Source: Orobanche coerulescens
Lineage: Eukaryota > Streptophyta > Magnoliopsida > Lamiales > Orobanchaceae
Direction of reading: 5' to 3'
Length of the DNA stretch: 64,000 nucleotides
Assembly (NCBI GenBank): GCA_033398695.1
Contig: CM065801.1
Coordinates: 51,284,358 to 51,348,357, forward strand
The position numbers were made by a program, and so were the translations under genes. Every line of letters begins with the position of its first letter. Position 1 is the first letter of the stretch. Below the pieces are notes generated by a model. The model did no database searches. It was not told the DNA's origin and saw only the letters and a list, made by a program, of their open reading frames with translations. Positions 22,080-32,262 of the stretch are shown here, piece by piece.

Positions 22080-22225
22080 TGATAATAATGATAATAATAA
22101 TGCTATTAATGATAATAATAATAATAATAATAATAATAATCATAATGATAAAATAATAATAGTAATGGTAGTAATAATATTAATAATATCGATACTAATA
22201 ATAATAATAATAATATCGAGAGTAA
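22080..22225 (+). repeat. AAT/ATT microsatellite in RLG-C 3' LTR
   Basis: Imperfect (AAT)n run with about ten perfect units near 22110-22140; the other LTR has fewer units (29345-29370). Length change after insertion. Confidence 0.85.
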
Positions 22226-22507
22226 TATAAATGGTGATATAAAATGAAAATATTAATACCGTCAATACTAATATGGTTCCTATTATAAATATTATTATTA
22301 ATAATATTACCTCTATTTATTATAATATTAATAACAATGACTAATATTAAATGTTCTGAAATTAATTTGAGAAATTGACTCGGGCTAGGACTTGTGATAC
22401 GTCGAAATAAATATTCATGATCCTCTAAATGAAATTAAATAAAATGAAATACATTATAATATTTTTATAAACAATAATATTAGATTATGAAAATGGTGGG
22501 TATTATA

Positions 22508-22521
22508 TCCTACCCCTCTTA
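22508..22521 (-). other. Polypurine tract of RLG-C
   Basis: Minus-strand TAAGAGGGGTAGGA directly before the LTR start at 22507. Confidence 0.8.
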
Positions 22522-22544
22522 GAAAAAATTCCGTCCTCGAAAAT

Positions 22545-23099
22545 AAATGACATACCTCGATTGAAGAAATTCGGATAACGAGCTTGAAGTTCTTCTTCGC
22601 GCTCCCAAGTGGCTTCATCTTTACTGTAGTAACGCCATTGGATCTTGACAAACACCTTCTCTTTGTTCCTCAACTATCAGACTGATCGGTCGAGAATCAG
22701 TTCTCGTTGTTCTTCATAAGCAAGATCTTTGTTCATCTCCACGAAGGTATAGTTGATGATGTGGCTGGGATCGTGCAAATACTTCCTCAACAACGATACG
22801 TGGAAAACGTTGTGCACAGCCGGAAGTTCCGGGGATAAAGACAAACGGTAAGCTAATTCTCTAATTCGTTCAAGAATTTCGAACGGTCCAATGTATCTTG
22901 GTCTCAACTTGCTCCTTGGACCAAAACGAACAATTCCCTTGGTAGGAGATACCTTCAGGAATACTTTGTCGCCAATACAGAATTTGAGATCCTTCCCACG
23001 CTTGTCGGCGTAAGACTTCTGACGATCTTGTATTATCTTGATCCTCTCACGAATCTTATCCACCACACCTATTGTTTGTTCGATTATCTCGGGACCCAA
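22545..23099 (-). CDS. pol: RLG-C pol: integrase C-terminus and chromodomain
   Basis: From 23099 the frame shows KSYADKRGKDLKFCIGDKVF, then RFGPRSKLRPRYIGPFEILE (GPY/F module) and NVFHVSLLRKYLHDPSH, the bridge to the chromodomain. A stop at 22677 ends the first ORF; in an adjacent frame VKIQWRYYSKDEATWEREEE (near 22640-22580) and RYPNFF are a clear chromodomain. So one frame break separates the GPY/F module from the chromodomain. The chromodomain ends near 22545, about 25 bases from the purine tract. Confidence 0.85.
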
Positions 23100-23189
23100 A
23101 ATTCTCCTTTCACCTACCTCATCCTAATAAAGTGGTGATCAACACTTCCTACCGTATAAGGCTTCATACGGTGCCATACCGATCGTCGA

Positions 23190-23765
23190 CTAGTAACTGT
23201 TGTAGTAAGCAAATTCTACCAAAGGCAACAGTCGTTCCCAATTATTTCCTATATCTACCACACATGCTCGCAACATATCGTCAAGTATCTGTATGGTCCT
23301 CTCGGAATGACCATCAGTCTGAGGATGATAGGCCGTACTAAAATTCAACTGCATTCCCAAGGCTTCTTGGAAACTCTCCCAAAAACGTGATGTGAAACGA
23401 GTATCCATGTCGGATACTATAGAGACTGGCACTCCGTGCAATTTAATAATCTCACGGATGTAGAGTGGAGCATACTGATCCATTTGAAAGTTCATCTTGA
23501 CTGGGATGAAGTGAGCTGACTTTGTGAGTCGGTCCACAACAACCCAAATAGCGTGGTTTCCTCTTTCCGTTCGAGGCAAACCTACCACAAAGTTTATCGT
23601 AATGTGTTCCCATTTCCATTCTGGAATATGAAGTGATTTAAGTAATGCAAATGGGCGTTGGTGTTCTGCTTTCACTTGTTGACAAACTACGCACTTTCTG
23701 ACAAAGTCTGCCACATCTCTCTTCAAACCTTCCCACCAAAATGTCCCCGTAAGGTCTTGGTACAT
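23190..23765 (-). CDS. pol: RLG-C pol: integrase zinc site and catalytic core
   Basis: Opens MYQDLTGTFWWEGLKRDVAD, then [14 protein letters not shown] (zinc-site cysteines), WKWEHITINFVVGLPRTERG with the first catalytic Asp replaced by Asn (INFV for MDFV), [28 protein letters not shown] (second Asp) and HPQTDGHSERTIQILDDMLR (Glu). The frame stops at 23190 after EFAYYNSY. The loss of the first acidic residue would abolish integrase activity even without the breaks. Confidence 0.88.
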   Translation of the reverse strand: MYQDLTGTFWWEGLKRDVADFVRKCVVCQQVKAEHQRPFALLKSLHIPEWKWEHITINFVVGLPRTERGNHAIWVVVDRLTKSAHFIPVKMNFQMDQYAPLYIREIIKLHGVPVSIVSDMDTRFTSRFWESFQEALGMQLNFSTAYHPQTDGHSERTIQILDDMLRACVVDIGNNWERLLPLVEFAYYNSY

Positions 23766-23822
23766 CGTTGTACTCCCAGGGTGTGCTGTATATGGAGTAC
23801 TATGTGCCTCCTTTAATATCGC

Positions 23823-24197
23823 TTATCTCAACTTGTCAACATTGGGCACACAAATCCTCCCTTCATAGTACATTGTGCCATCCTCGGATACACTGAAACT
23901 CTTATCCTCACTTGAAATAGTATGTTCTTTCATCTTGACTAAGAAGTCGTCTTGTCCTTGACCTTCTTTGATCTGTTCCCTCAAGGTTGGTTGTACCACC
24001 AAACTAGCCAATAACGACTCAACTTGATTCAATGGTGTAGCCATCTCAAGGTTCATCATTGCAAATTCCTTGACCAAACTTTCCTCTTTGGTCAACAAAC
24101 AGGTTAGGTCTCCTCTCGCCTTACGGCTCAGTGCATCAGCAACTACGTTTGCTTTACCGGAGTGGTAATGAATTGTACAATCGTAGTCTTTGACCAA
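23823..24197 (-). CDS. pol: RLG-C pol: RNase H end to integrase linker
   Basis: Begins MVKDYDCTIHYHSGKANVVA, continuing DALSRKARGD, the conserved end of gypsy RNase H, then a variable linker and GTMYYEGRICVPNVDKLR leading to the integrase zinc site. Separated from the RNase H body by a stop (24198-24212) and from the integrase ORF by a stop near 23823. Confidence 0.82.
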   Translation of the reverse strand: MVKDYDCTIHYHSGKANVVADALSRKARGDLTCLLTKEESLVKEFAMMNLEMATPLNQVESLLASLVVQPTLREQIKEGQGQDDFLVKMKEHTISSEDKSFSVSEDGTMYYEGRICVPNVDKLR

Positions 24198-24212
24198 CTC
24201 TAGCCATCTGTG

Positions 24213-24758
24213 CTACCTCATATTCAATTCCTTCTGTGTGAAAATATATTTCAGACTTTTGTGGTCTGTATAAATTTCACACTTACCTCCATAAAGGTAA
24301 TGTCTCCAAATCTTCAAGGCATGAACTACCGCTGCTAATTCCAAATCATGAGTAGGGTAGTTCAGATCGTGCGGTTTCAACTGTCTCGAAGCATAGGAAA
24401 CTACCTTGCCCTCTTGCATCAATACACATCCCAACCCTTGCTTGGATGCATCACTGTAGATGATGAATTCTCTCGTTGGATCGGGAATCATCAAAACTGG
24501 TGCTGCAGTCAACTTTCGCTTAAGTTCTTGGAAACTCTTTTCGCATTTCTCATTCCATAAGAAAACTTCTCCCTTTCTAGTCAATCTAGTCATAGGTGCA
24601 ACTATCTTCGAAAATCCCTCAATAAATCTTCGATAATAACCGGCTAATCCCAAGAAGCTGCGAACTTCATTCGCATTACTCGGTACTTTCCAATCATTGA
24701 CTGCTTCTACCTTAATCGGGTCAACCTCAATTTCTTTAGAAGTGACCACATGTCCCAA
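24213..24758 (-). CDS. pol: RLG-C pol: RT thumb/connection and RNase H
   Basis: [20 protein letters not shown] and [20 protein letters not shown] (tether), then [20 protein letters not shown] (RNase H first Asp), [20 protein letters not shown] (Glu) and [20 protein letters not shown] (Asp). Catalytic residues of RNase H are all present. It joins the upstream RT across broken sequence at 24760-24912 where the [13 protein letters not shown] motif is seen (near 24895-24870). Confidence 0.87.
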   Translation of the reverse strand: MGHVVTSKEIEVDPIKVEAVNDWKVPSNANEVRSFLGLAGYYRRFIEGFSKIVAPMTRLTRKGEVFLWNEKCEKSFQELKRKLTAAPVLMIPDPTREFIIYSDASKQGLGCVLMQEGKVVSYASRQLKPHDLNYPTHDLELAAVVHALKIWRHYLYGGKCEIYTDHKSLKYIFTQKELNMR

Positions 24759-24912
24759 AAATGCAACTCGGTTAAATCAGAATTCACACTTATTGAACTT
24801 CGCATACAACTTCTCCTTGCGCGGTATTCCCAATACCATTCTAAGATGCTGCTCATGTTCAACCTTGCTCTTTGAATACACAAGTATGTCATCTATGAAT
24901 ACAATGACCAAC

Positions 24913-25761
24913 TTATCCAAATAAGGTTGAAATACACGGTACATGAGGTCCATGAATACCGCATAGCATCACTATAAACTCATAATGTCCATATTGAGTT
25001 CGAAATGCTGTCTTCGGGATATCATCATTCTTAATCCTCAGCTGGTGATATCCGGATCTGAAATCTATTTTCGAGAATACTCCCGAGCCTCCAAGTTGAT
25101 CGAATAGGTCCTCTATTCTAGGAAGTGGATATTTATTCTTTATCGTGAGTCGATTAAGTTCGCGATAGTCTATGCACATCCTCAAACTTTCGTCCTTTTT
25201 CTTCACGAAGAGCACTGGCGTGACCCATGGTAAAACACTCGATCGGATAAATCCAGAGTCGAGCAGTTCCTGGAGTTGTACTTTTAGCTCTTGCAATTCC
25301 TTAGGTGCCATTCTATAGGGAGCTTTCGATATTGGTGCCACCCCGGGCACTAAATTAATCGAGAACTCAACTTGACGATTCGGCGGAACTCCAGGCAAGT
25401 CTTCGGGAAAGACATCTATATACTCCTTGACAATAGGTACATCAGCTACCGTCTTCTCCGAAGTTGTTTTCCCCATCACATTCACCAAGAACCCTTGGCA
25501 ACTACGCTTCTTCAACATCTTCACCGCTTTCATGGCTGAAATCACCTTCGGGGTACTAGAGTATCTTACTCCCTCGAATACAGTCTTGACATCAACAGAC
25601 GGACATAAAGTTACCCTCCTTTCGGAGCATTCAACTGCAGCTCTATGTTTGTCCAACCAATCTATACCCAAAATGACATCAAAATCACTAAGTTCAACAA
25701 TGTGCAAGTTGGCTAAGAAGCTATGTTCGTTAATATCTATCTCTTCCTCGGTGTAGGACAT
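24913..25761 (-). CDS. pol: RLG-C pol: protease C-terminus and RT N-terminal half
   Basis: Starts in the last part of the protease-like domain ([20 protein letters not shown]), then the linker [20 protein letters not shown] and [62 protein letters not shown] and [20 protein letters not shown]. The frame is lost after HYEFIVM, just before the FxNAPxxFM motif, because of an indel near 24960. The protease active-site region is missing: gag and protease are joined by a deletion upstream, so the Met at 25761 is not a natural start. Confidence 0.87.
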   Translation of the reverse strand: MSYTEEEIDINEHSFLANLHIVELSDFDVILGIDWLDKHRAAVECSERRVTLCPSVDVKTVFEGVRYSSTPKVISAMKAVKMLKKRSCQGFLVNVMGKTTSEKTVADVPIVKEYIDVFPEDLPGVPPNRQVEFSINLVPGVAPISKAPYRMAPKELQELKVQLQELLDSGFIRSSVLPWVTPVLFVKKKDESLRMCIDYRELNRLTIKNKYPLPRIEDLFDQLGGSGVFSKIDFRSGYHQLRIKNDDIPKTAFRTQYGHYEFIVMLCGIHGPHVPCISTLFG

Positions 25762-25919
25762 CCTCCCATGGATAGCAGACTGTGATGGATCCAGACACGA
25801 AGCCCATCACTAAACTTCTGAGGCTTCATCCCATCGGTCTGAACCATATGCGGTGTAAAACAGCACATGTGGTTGAACTTTCTCTTGTAATCTGTCATAA
25901 TTATGCTATCATGCGTCAA
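25737..25919 (-). pseudogene. gag: RLG-C gag fragment (capsid C-terminal end)
   Basis: SIIMTDYKRKFNHMCCFTPH and [14 protein letters not shown] match the conserved retrotransposon-gag motif (a short block ending in FxxGLR). Downstream the zinc knuckle and protease N-terminus are absent and protease C-terminal sequence follows within 20 bases, so at least several hundred base pairs have been deleted. Confidence 0.65.
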
Positions 25920-25933
25920 GTCTAAGAAATCCT

Positions 25934-26239
25934 CTATGTCTTAGCCTTGTACACCCTCCGGTAGTACTTCTCCATGAACATCTCCTTGTCCTTGCTACTG
26001 GACTCACTATCAGCCATCTCATCATCATTCGAGTCTCCCATCTGCCCTACATCCAACTCTTCCCGTGGTTCTGGCTCCCCTTCGAATGATTCCTCTGGAT
26101 CTTCTTTGGGATCCTCCTCAGGGTCTTCTTCGGGATCCTCCTCTGAGTCTTCTTCGGGATCCTCTTCTGAGTCTTCCTCGTCCGTAGAGTCAGCATTCCA
26201 ATTTGCAGCCGGTATCGCCTCCCGAGCGTACAAATCCAA
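25934..26239 (-). CDS. gag: RLG-C gag: acidic repeat region
   Basis: In frame with the ORF upstream (26602-26279) across one stop. Contains an expanded EEDPEEDSEED-type acidic repeat (near 26180-26090) encoded by imperfect 15-18-bp tandem repeats with GGATCCTCC/TCTTCTTCG blocks. The end (EKYYRRVYKAKT) is basic. The acidic expansion looks like repeat slippage within a naturally acidic Gag linker. Confidence 0.6.
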   Translation of the reverse strand: MDLYAREAIPAANWNADSTDEEDSEEDPEEDSEEDPEEDPEEDPKEDPEESFEGEPEPREELDVGQMGDSNDDEMADSESSSKDKEMFMEKYYRRVYKAKT

Positions 26240-26278
26240 TAAGCGTCCAGCGACGAACTCGAAATCATCTGCGGCCTC

Positions 26279-26602
26279 TCACTCTTCTAGCGATCTCTTG
26301 ATGGCCTTTTTCCAAAGCCGGAAGATGCAAAAACTCCAATTTTCGGATAACTTCTCCATCAGGTGCTCTAGGTGTCGCGTGATGGAACCTCGTTTCCCAG
26401 ATTGCAGCCACTTGCTCAGCCTATTATTGACATAGTGTGGTGCATTTTCTGGTAAACTAGGATCGTCCCACCAGTCTTTGCGTGCCAGAAGACGCGAGTC
26501 AAAAGTAGCAGGAACCCTCTTACGTGGCGTCATCCTAGGTTTGGCCATGCTAACATTTTGTACATACGTATATAATAATGTAAATAAAATGAAATGACAC
26601 AT
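26279..26602 (-). CDS. gag: RLG-C gag N-terminus
   Basis: A Met at about 26548 (MAKPRMTPRKRVPATFDSRL) gives the likely Gag start, about 165 nt after the primer site; the frame opens upstream at 26602. The protein is basic, with SRLLARKDWWDDPSLPENAP and LEHLMEKLSENWSF. No zinc knuckle here. A single stop at 26279 separates it from the acidic part. Assigned as Gag from position between primer site and pol. Confidence 0.6.
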   Translation of the reverse strand: MCHFILFTLLYTYVQNVSMAKPRMTPRKRVPATFDSRLLARKDWWDDPSLPENAPHYVNNRLSKWLQSGKRGSITRHLEHLMEKLSENWSFCIFRLWKKAIKRSLEE

Positions 26603-26710
26603 GCATGAAGAATGACTGAAATTTAGTACCTCGGACGGAGTGCCGAAGTGGCGAAGCTGAGAGCATATGATACTTTTACATTCTAGCGAGTTTACAGAAA
26701 AGTAAAACCC

Positions 26711-26722
26711 GCTCTGATACCA
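26711..26722 (-). other. Primer-binding site of RLG-C (tRNA-iMet)
   Basis: Minus-strand TGGTATCAGAGC, a perfect match to the plant initiator tRNA-Met complement, 3 nt from the LTR end at 26726. Confidence 0.92.
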
Positions 26723-29126
26723 CTATGTAACGCCCCGACTTTCTAGGGTAAATATTGGGGAAAATAAATAAAAAGATAGCTTTTGACAAAGATAATTTTC
26801 TTTGAGAATATTAAAATTCTCGCCGACAAAGTCGAGTCGCTACACTGACATAACTTTAATACCTTTAAATAAGGCAACATTTCATCATAGATACGAGATA
26901 AAAATTTGCGGCGGAAGAAATAAATCATAATTTATAAATTTCTAATCAACGTTTCCCCAAGTGAGTTTCAAAACATTAGACATAAAGTAAACATCATGTA
27001 ATAATTCCTCTTTCATATGCCCTCTCGGCTCACTACTTCATCCATCTGGTTCGGTTTAACCTGCGGGATCAATAAAGGTGGGGGTGAGCTTCCTTCAGCT
27101 CGTGGAAATCACACTGATCACAGTAATATACAATCTCATGGAAAGCATAACATTAATAATCTATCATATTTCTCCTTAACATCAATGCATACTCACAATA
27201 TTACGTGTAGCATGAATCGAGCACGCATAACACGAATATTGAGGTTGCGCAGGTGCCCCCGCAACAACATCAAACATACACACAATAATACCACATATAA
27301 CATGAATCGAGCACGCAATGTGAATATTGAGGTTGCGCAGGTGTCCCCGCAACAACATATATCTTAAGATAGCCTCTTACACGAATACAAGTTAGCCTGA
27401 TTTACAACGTGCATAAAAATTTTAAACATGAATAGAACATCACATATACAGTCCAGTTAAAGCAATTAAAGTGATAGTGAAATTTCCCACCTGAATAAAT
27501 GATGATGTCTGACTTGAAATGAAGATACTCGACTCACAGTCCTAAGCCATGGAATCCTCGATAAAGTCTACATATAATAATTATTATTATTTTAATCCTT
27601 AAAATTTATTATTTATCTCATAAATGAAAAGATACAAATATCACTATATAATAACTGAAAATAAATTACAATTGCTTATTAATATTAATCGAAGAGTTAA
27701 TATCATTAATGACTGAAATTAAAATACTTGCAATAATTCAGATTAATTATTAATATTAATTGAAAGTCAACATTTTAATGTTTTGGGTCAAAATAGGACT
27801 GGAAATAAATTTTAAAAGTTGTTGGGGTTGATTGAAGAATATTTGAAATCCATCTGGGGTAAAATCAAAGTAAATAAAAGTCTGGAGCTGAATTGAAAGT
27901 TTCTGAAAGCTGAGAGGGCTAAATTGAAAGCTTCTGGAAAATGTGAGGACTAAATTGCAAATACCTAAAATTTCGTGGGTATAAATACCCTGACTTATCC
28001 CTCGCCGACACCATTCCACTTTCTCACCTCCTGCCTCTCGCCCCTCTCTCTCTCGCCTCTCCAGAAACCCGCCTCTCTCTCTCTAGAGTCTCTAGCTCCC
28101 ATCTCTTTCTTTCTCGCAACAAACACAAGTTTCCAACTCTCTCACTCATTCTCTAACCATCTCTGCTCCGATTTCGGAAAGGAAAGAACCCTTCATGGCC
28201 TGCAAAATGATGGAAATACACACTCACATACCAAACCTTACACACTGGAGTCAGCGAACAAACTCACTCTCACTGACTCAAAGTCGCCACTTCAACACAC
28301 GATTTCCACAGGCGCGGGGATCTCCAGCGGATCGAATGTGAGGGATCAAGTAATGGGTTTGTTGTCCCGTTTTCCCCCGGGATCACGATAGGGCGACGAC
28401 GACCAGTGAGTTGAGTTTTTTTTTATCATGTTCTTCTTTGGATTTGGTGATTGATAGATGGCAGTCCAACCGACTAGGTTGGGTCCCTGATGTGGGTTTT
28501 TAGTTCGTTGGCACCAAAACTCAATCATGGCTCACGGTCACTGATATAAAATGGGATTGGCCCGAAAAATTTATTTATTTTGGTTCGGCTCAGAATTTTA
28601 AATGGTCTGGATGGTTGAGTGCGGCGATGGTTGCCTAGTTGGGTCGGAGATTCGGCTGATAGTGGGTTCCTAATTTCTGAATTCGTGTGATTTTGACTTT
28701 GGTTTTGGGTTGGTCGATGGTTGAAGGATGGGAAGTATACTGGTCTACAGAGTGTTTTCGGGCTGGTGCAGGAATTGGATTCGGTTCTGTCCAGGTGTTG
28801 TACGAATGTGATTGTGCATAGATGGATGAACGAAAGTATAAATCATAAGATACCAATACTGTGTTTGTACCGAAAGAGCAGACATGAACTATAAGAAGTA
28901 TAATTTGTGAGTCTTACCTTTTGCTGGAGAGTTGGAGAACCGTACGTAAGGTTTGCTGGAAAGAAAAGTTGGGAAGATGAAGTTGCAGATTTAAGTTGCT
29001 GCTGGGAAGATCCGAATATGGCAAAATTGCATAACATTGTGAAGGGTTGCGACTGAAAATGATCGGCTGGAACTGATGATAGTATTCTGTGTATTTTATT
29101 TTTGTACTGCAGGAATGATGTATTGT

Positions 29127-29133
29127 ATTTATA
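29127..29133 (-). promoter_or_regulatory. Probable TATA box of RLG-C 5' LTR
   Basis: Minus-strand TATAAAT in the same context as 21999 in the other LTR. Confidence 0.5.
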
Positions 29134-29234
29134 CTGTATTAAAATTAGGGTTAGGGTAATTTTCGGGATTAATAGTTGATTTGGGTCAGCACTACATATC
29201 TGGGCCATGGTAATAATGATAATAATAATGCTAT

Positions 29235-29335
29235 GCTATTGCTAGAGGAGTGGGGGCCCAATTAGTTTCTCGGCTCCCCACTAATTTCTTGTAATTTCTT
29301 ATGATTTTCTAATGAAGTGATATAATAATAAAAAA
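29235..29335 (+). mobile_element. 101-bp A-tailed retroposon fragment with 7-bp target duplication
   Basis: Absent from the otherwise collinear left LTR. Flanked by ATGCTAT at 29228-29234 and 29336-29342. It begins GCTATTGCTAGAGGAGTGGG and ends in a TAATAATAAAAAA tail. These are hallmarks of target-primed reverse transcription: a short SINE or a 5'-truncated LINE/retrocopy. I do not recognise the family. Confidence 0.75.
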
Positions 29336-29656
29336 ATGCTATTAATGATAATAATAATAATAATAATAATCATATGGCGATATAAAATGATAAAGATAAA
29401 AATATTATACCGTCAATATTAATATGGTGTCCTATTATAAATATTATTATTATTAATATTACCTCTATTAATTATAATATTAACAATAATGACTAATATT
29501 AAATGTTCTGAAATTAATTTGAGAAATTGACTCGGGCTATGACTTGTGATACATCGAAATAAATGTTCATGACCCTCTAAATGAAGTTAAATAAAATGAA
29601 ATGCATTATAATATTATTATAAATAATATTATAATATGAAAATGGCGGGTATTACA

Positions 29657-30344
29657 GCTTGAGAATGGTGGTGGCCATCATGTCTGGAGAGAAAGTGAAT
29701 TGGTGCCAGATTGTGTTGTAAAGAATTCAGGAAGAGGCTGCTCAGCCAGAATTTGCCAAGAAATCTTTTGGCCTCATCCTGAATTACATTCTCACTCGTT
29801 GTGGAGTGAAGCTGTCAGCGGATGCCAAGAAGATTGGCACTGGAAAGTTCATAGGTGGGATCAAACCTACCGTTTTCAACAAATCACCACTTCTCGCTAA
29901 GAGGTCCCATCCTCGAAGCATGCCCATTTCAAGTGACCCGAGGGAGGTCACTTTGAGGAACTCAGACAAGGACCGACAGTAGTTCGCCTCAAGCTATCGA
30001 GAAAAAGATAAAGAAGACCAAAAAGTCTTCAAAGGCTAAGCCTATAATGACTGCAGCGGTCGCTGTAGAGGTTCCTTCTGTTCCTATCACTGAAACAATC
30101 CCACAGGGCGCAACCCCTTTGGAAGAAATAGTTGCTGCTGAAAAAGCAGATTCTGAGCCTGTGGTGGCTATGAGGGATGATCAACTGTTTGCAAATTAGA
30201 ATTTTCCGGTGAATCGGCTGCCCCTTTGGAGCCGAACTCCGCTACTCCAAACAGGGTACCCACCCATGTAAGGAGTCCCTCTCCCCACAGGGTACCAACC
30301 CCTGCTCGGGATCCCTCTCCACAACAAGCTCCGATACCATATTC
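29657..30344 (+). pseudogene. ORF3 of RLC-B, part 2
   Basis: Continues from 19623 after one GCTTG target copy. Reading gives RMVVAIMSGEKVNWCQIVL, then a stop, then EEAAQPEFAKKSFGLILNYI and GTGKFIGGIKPTVFNKSPLL, completing the N-terminal domain. A basic KKIKKTKKSSKAK tract follows, which could be a nuclear localisation signal, then a Pro/Ser/Glu-rich region with SPSPHRVPTPARDPSPQQ. At least three stops or frame changes are present. It is cut by RLG-D at 30345; the last bases, 30326-30344, are probably primer-site sequence of RLG-D and not ORF3. Confidence 0.6.
30328..30344 (-). other. Ectopic primer-site copy outside the RLG-D 3' LTR
   Basis: GCTCCGATACCA plus spacer TATTC abuts the LTR and repeats the arrangement at 39093-39109 (GCTCTGATACCA, TATTC) with one mismatch. 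A real internal primer site belongs only beside the 5' LTR. Confidence 0.7.
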
Positions 30345-31615
30345 TGTAACAACCCCGTGATTTATGGAGATATTATAGCGTTGTAGGTTCTTTTTGGAGA
30401 ACCTACCAGGTTTAGACTAACATAAAACTCATTAAAAATTAACAAATTACAACATTCACTTACTTAAAAACAAACTGTCTCCAATACGACATATATTACA
30501 AAACCGAATAATGCATTGTCCCGTAGGACCATAACTGATACAACAGTTCACAGCTGATACTACAACATCATTAACAATCAACAACGACACGATAACAATA
30601 CATGACAGTACCCGTGCGAGTACAAAACCAAAACACGACCATGACCATGACAACATGACCACCAACTCAACATAGTACACGATATCAATGCTGCCCACCA
30701 AACTCATGTCCGCCCTGTGCTGGCTCTCCCACTGGACCTGTACCTAAATACACAACAAGTATATCCACCCACGAAGGAGTCAGCAAGATGTCGGTGCAAG
30801 TACAATGATTACAGAATATGTACAACAAATGAGTTCAACAGAAATCAGAGTGCCATCACATATATTTCGGAATACAATACCATAATCATCATCACAAATC
30901 AATATCCCGAGTTGTACTGGCCCTGTACCCACACGGGATACACACTCGAGAGAGTCCTCGTCAGGCCCTCCCTAGTGTACAACCCAACCGAGTGATCCGT
31001 AGAACTCAAAGTCTAACGGATCCCAGGTGACCCTCGCTGGTTTTACTCGGCTCGCACATACTCAATAAACACATGGCACAAATCACATTTTCACAAAGTC
31101 ACATTTTCGCATATTCACATGAAGTGCTATAAACGCAATCACAGTACTTTCCTCGATTGTAAACGATACAAGAATAACAAACGGAAAGACGTACGGTCTG
31201 AACTCCTTCAACAATTCGATCCTAGTTTAATAAAATACCGAATCAAATACCATACTATGAAAATGGAAGGATTCTCCCTAAGGGAGAAAACATGGGATTT
31301 AATCCATGAACTTCAGAGAAAGATGAAGGATTATGATTACAACATCATAATCTAGTAGAAATCAGAGCTAAATGGATTAGAATCGAAGATCTTAGCGAAA
31401 GCCCCAAAATATGAAGAACTAGGGTTCGAGCGAATTTTACCTTGATTTGGATGGTGAAAGTTAATGAGATGTTGTTAACTTAGTGTTAGGAACTCAAAAA
31501 CATTGTTAGATGAAGAAATCGGACCAAAATCTACACTCCTTTATGCCCAAGACCACCCAGCCGCCGGAGAAGAAGAAGAAGAGAGTGAAAATGACGATTC
31601 TAGAACATGCCCAAC

Positions 31616-31624
31616 ATATATATA
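31616..31624 (-). promoter_or_regulatory. Probable TATA box of RLG-D 3' LTR
   Basis: Palindromic ATATATATA immediately downstream (minus strand) of the palindrome array; matched at 40444-40454 in the other LTR. Confidence 0.55.
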
Positions 31625-31634
31625 CTGGGAGGGA

Positions 31635-32044
31635 TTAGCGCACGCTACGGCTAAAGTTTAGCGTGCACTAATGGGCTGAAAGGCGGTGCAGTGTTGAATA
31701 AAAATACAGTCCAAAACCTTTTGTCTGACTCTGGTAGTGTGCGCTACCCATGTGTTAGCGTGCGTTATCGATCGACACTAGCGCGCGCTAACTCCAAAAA
31801 ATAGCGTGCGCTACCTACTATCACCTGAAGTCCAGAAATGTTCTGCCCCCATTGTCCTGCCGACATAGCACGCGTTATTCACTATCTACGTACACTAACA
31901 CATCAAAATAGCATACGCTAGTCTGCCATTAACGTGCGTTAATGCCTCAATCCATAGTCTAGAAAGCTCACTGCCCAGTAGGCCTAGTGTGCGCTACTCA
32001 CACCTGGTTAGCATGCGCTATGAGTGAAGTCTAGCGCGCGCTAA
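31635..32044 (-). repeat. Degenerate TAGCGYRCGCTA palindrome array, RLG-D 3' LTR
   Basis: About 13 copies, many decayed at CpG (for example TAGTGTGCGCTA, TAGCATACGCTA, TAACGTGCGTTA); two or three TAGCGCGCGCTA copies are perfect. Homologous to 40466-40873. Confidence 0.85.
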
Positions 32045-32227
32045 CTGCTACTTCCAGCATAAAATAAGTGAATTCCGGCCAGAACGAACACAATCCAAAA
32101 ATTACAAAACTCAACGATTACCAACCATGAACATTCCAATATCAATCGCCAATACCCTCATCTTAAAATAACCACAATACAACAAGATACATCAAAAATA
32201 ACACACGTGAAATACATGGATATTACA

Positions 32228-32245
32228 CCCTTACCCCCTAAAAAG
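32228..32245 (-). other. Polypurine tract of RLG-D
   Basis: Minus-strand CTTTTTAGGGGGTAAGGG abuts the LTR start at 32227. Confidence 0.8.
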
Positions 32246-32262
32246 AAGTTTCGTCCCGAAAC

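Larger units (their letters stand above)
19624..22507 (-). repeat. 3' LTR of RLG-C (2884 bp)
   Basis: Minus-strand start TATAATACCC (TG mutated to TA) at 22507, end GGGGTGTTACA at 19624. Holds an ATT/AAT microsatellite (22080-22225), a TATAAAT box at 21999-22005 and a pyrimidine-rich CTCTCTCTCG stretch near 20900-20960. No palindrome array of the type seen in the other families. Confidence 0.92.
19624..29656 (-). mobile_element. RLG-C: Ty3/gypsy chromovirus, complete structure, degenerate
   Basis: 10,033 bp with two LTRs (2884 and 2931 bp), primer site, purine tract, gag and pol on the minus strand and a perfect 5-bp target duplication GCTTG at 19619-19623 and 29657-29661. It splits ORF3 of RLC-B. 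gag is internally deleted and pol has multiple frame breaks, so it is non-functional. Confidence 0.95.
26726..29656 (-). repeat. 5' LTR of RLG-C (2931 bp)
   Basis: Minus-strand start TGTAATACCCGCC at 29656, end GGGGCGTTACA at 26726. Collinear with 19624-22507; main differences are a 101-bp retroposon insertion (29235-29335), a shorter AAT tract, and a 28-bp block present at about 27707-27735 but absent from the left LTR. Confidence 0.93.
30345..32227 (-). repeat. 3' LTR of RLG-D (1883 bp)
   Basis: Minus-strand start TGTAATATCCATG at 32227, end GGGGTTGTTACA at 30345. It lacks about 64 bp present in the other LTR near 40040-40105. Contains the palindrome array 31635-32044 and TATATATA at 31616-31624. 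Confidence 0.92.

Noticed and set aside
21715..22230. Isoleucine- and asparagine-rich ORFs near 22050-22230.
   Set aside because: They translate an AAT/ATT microsatellite in an LTR.
26705..26725. TGGTATCAGAGC motifs (also at 39093, 15546, 9470) as tRNA gene fragments.
   Set aside because: Each is 2-5 nt from an LTR end and 12 nt long: primer-binding sites complementary to tRNA-iMet, not tRNA genes.
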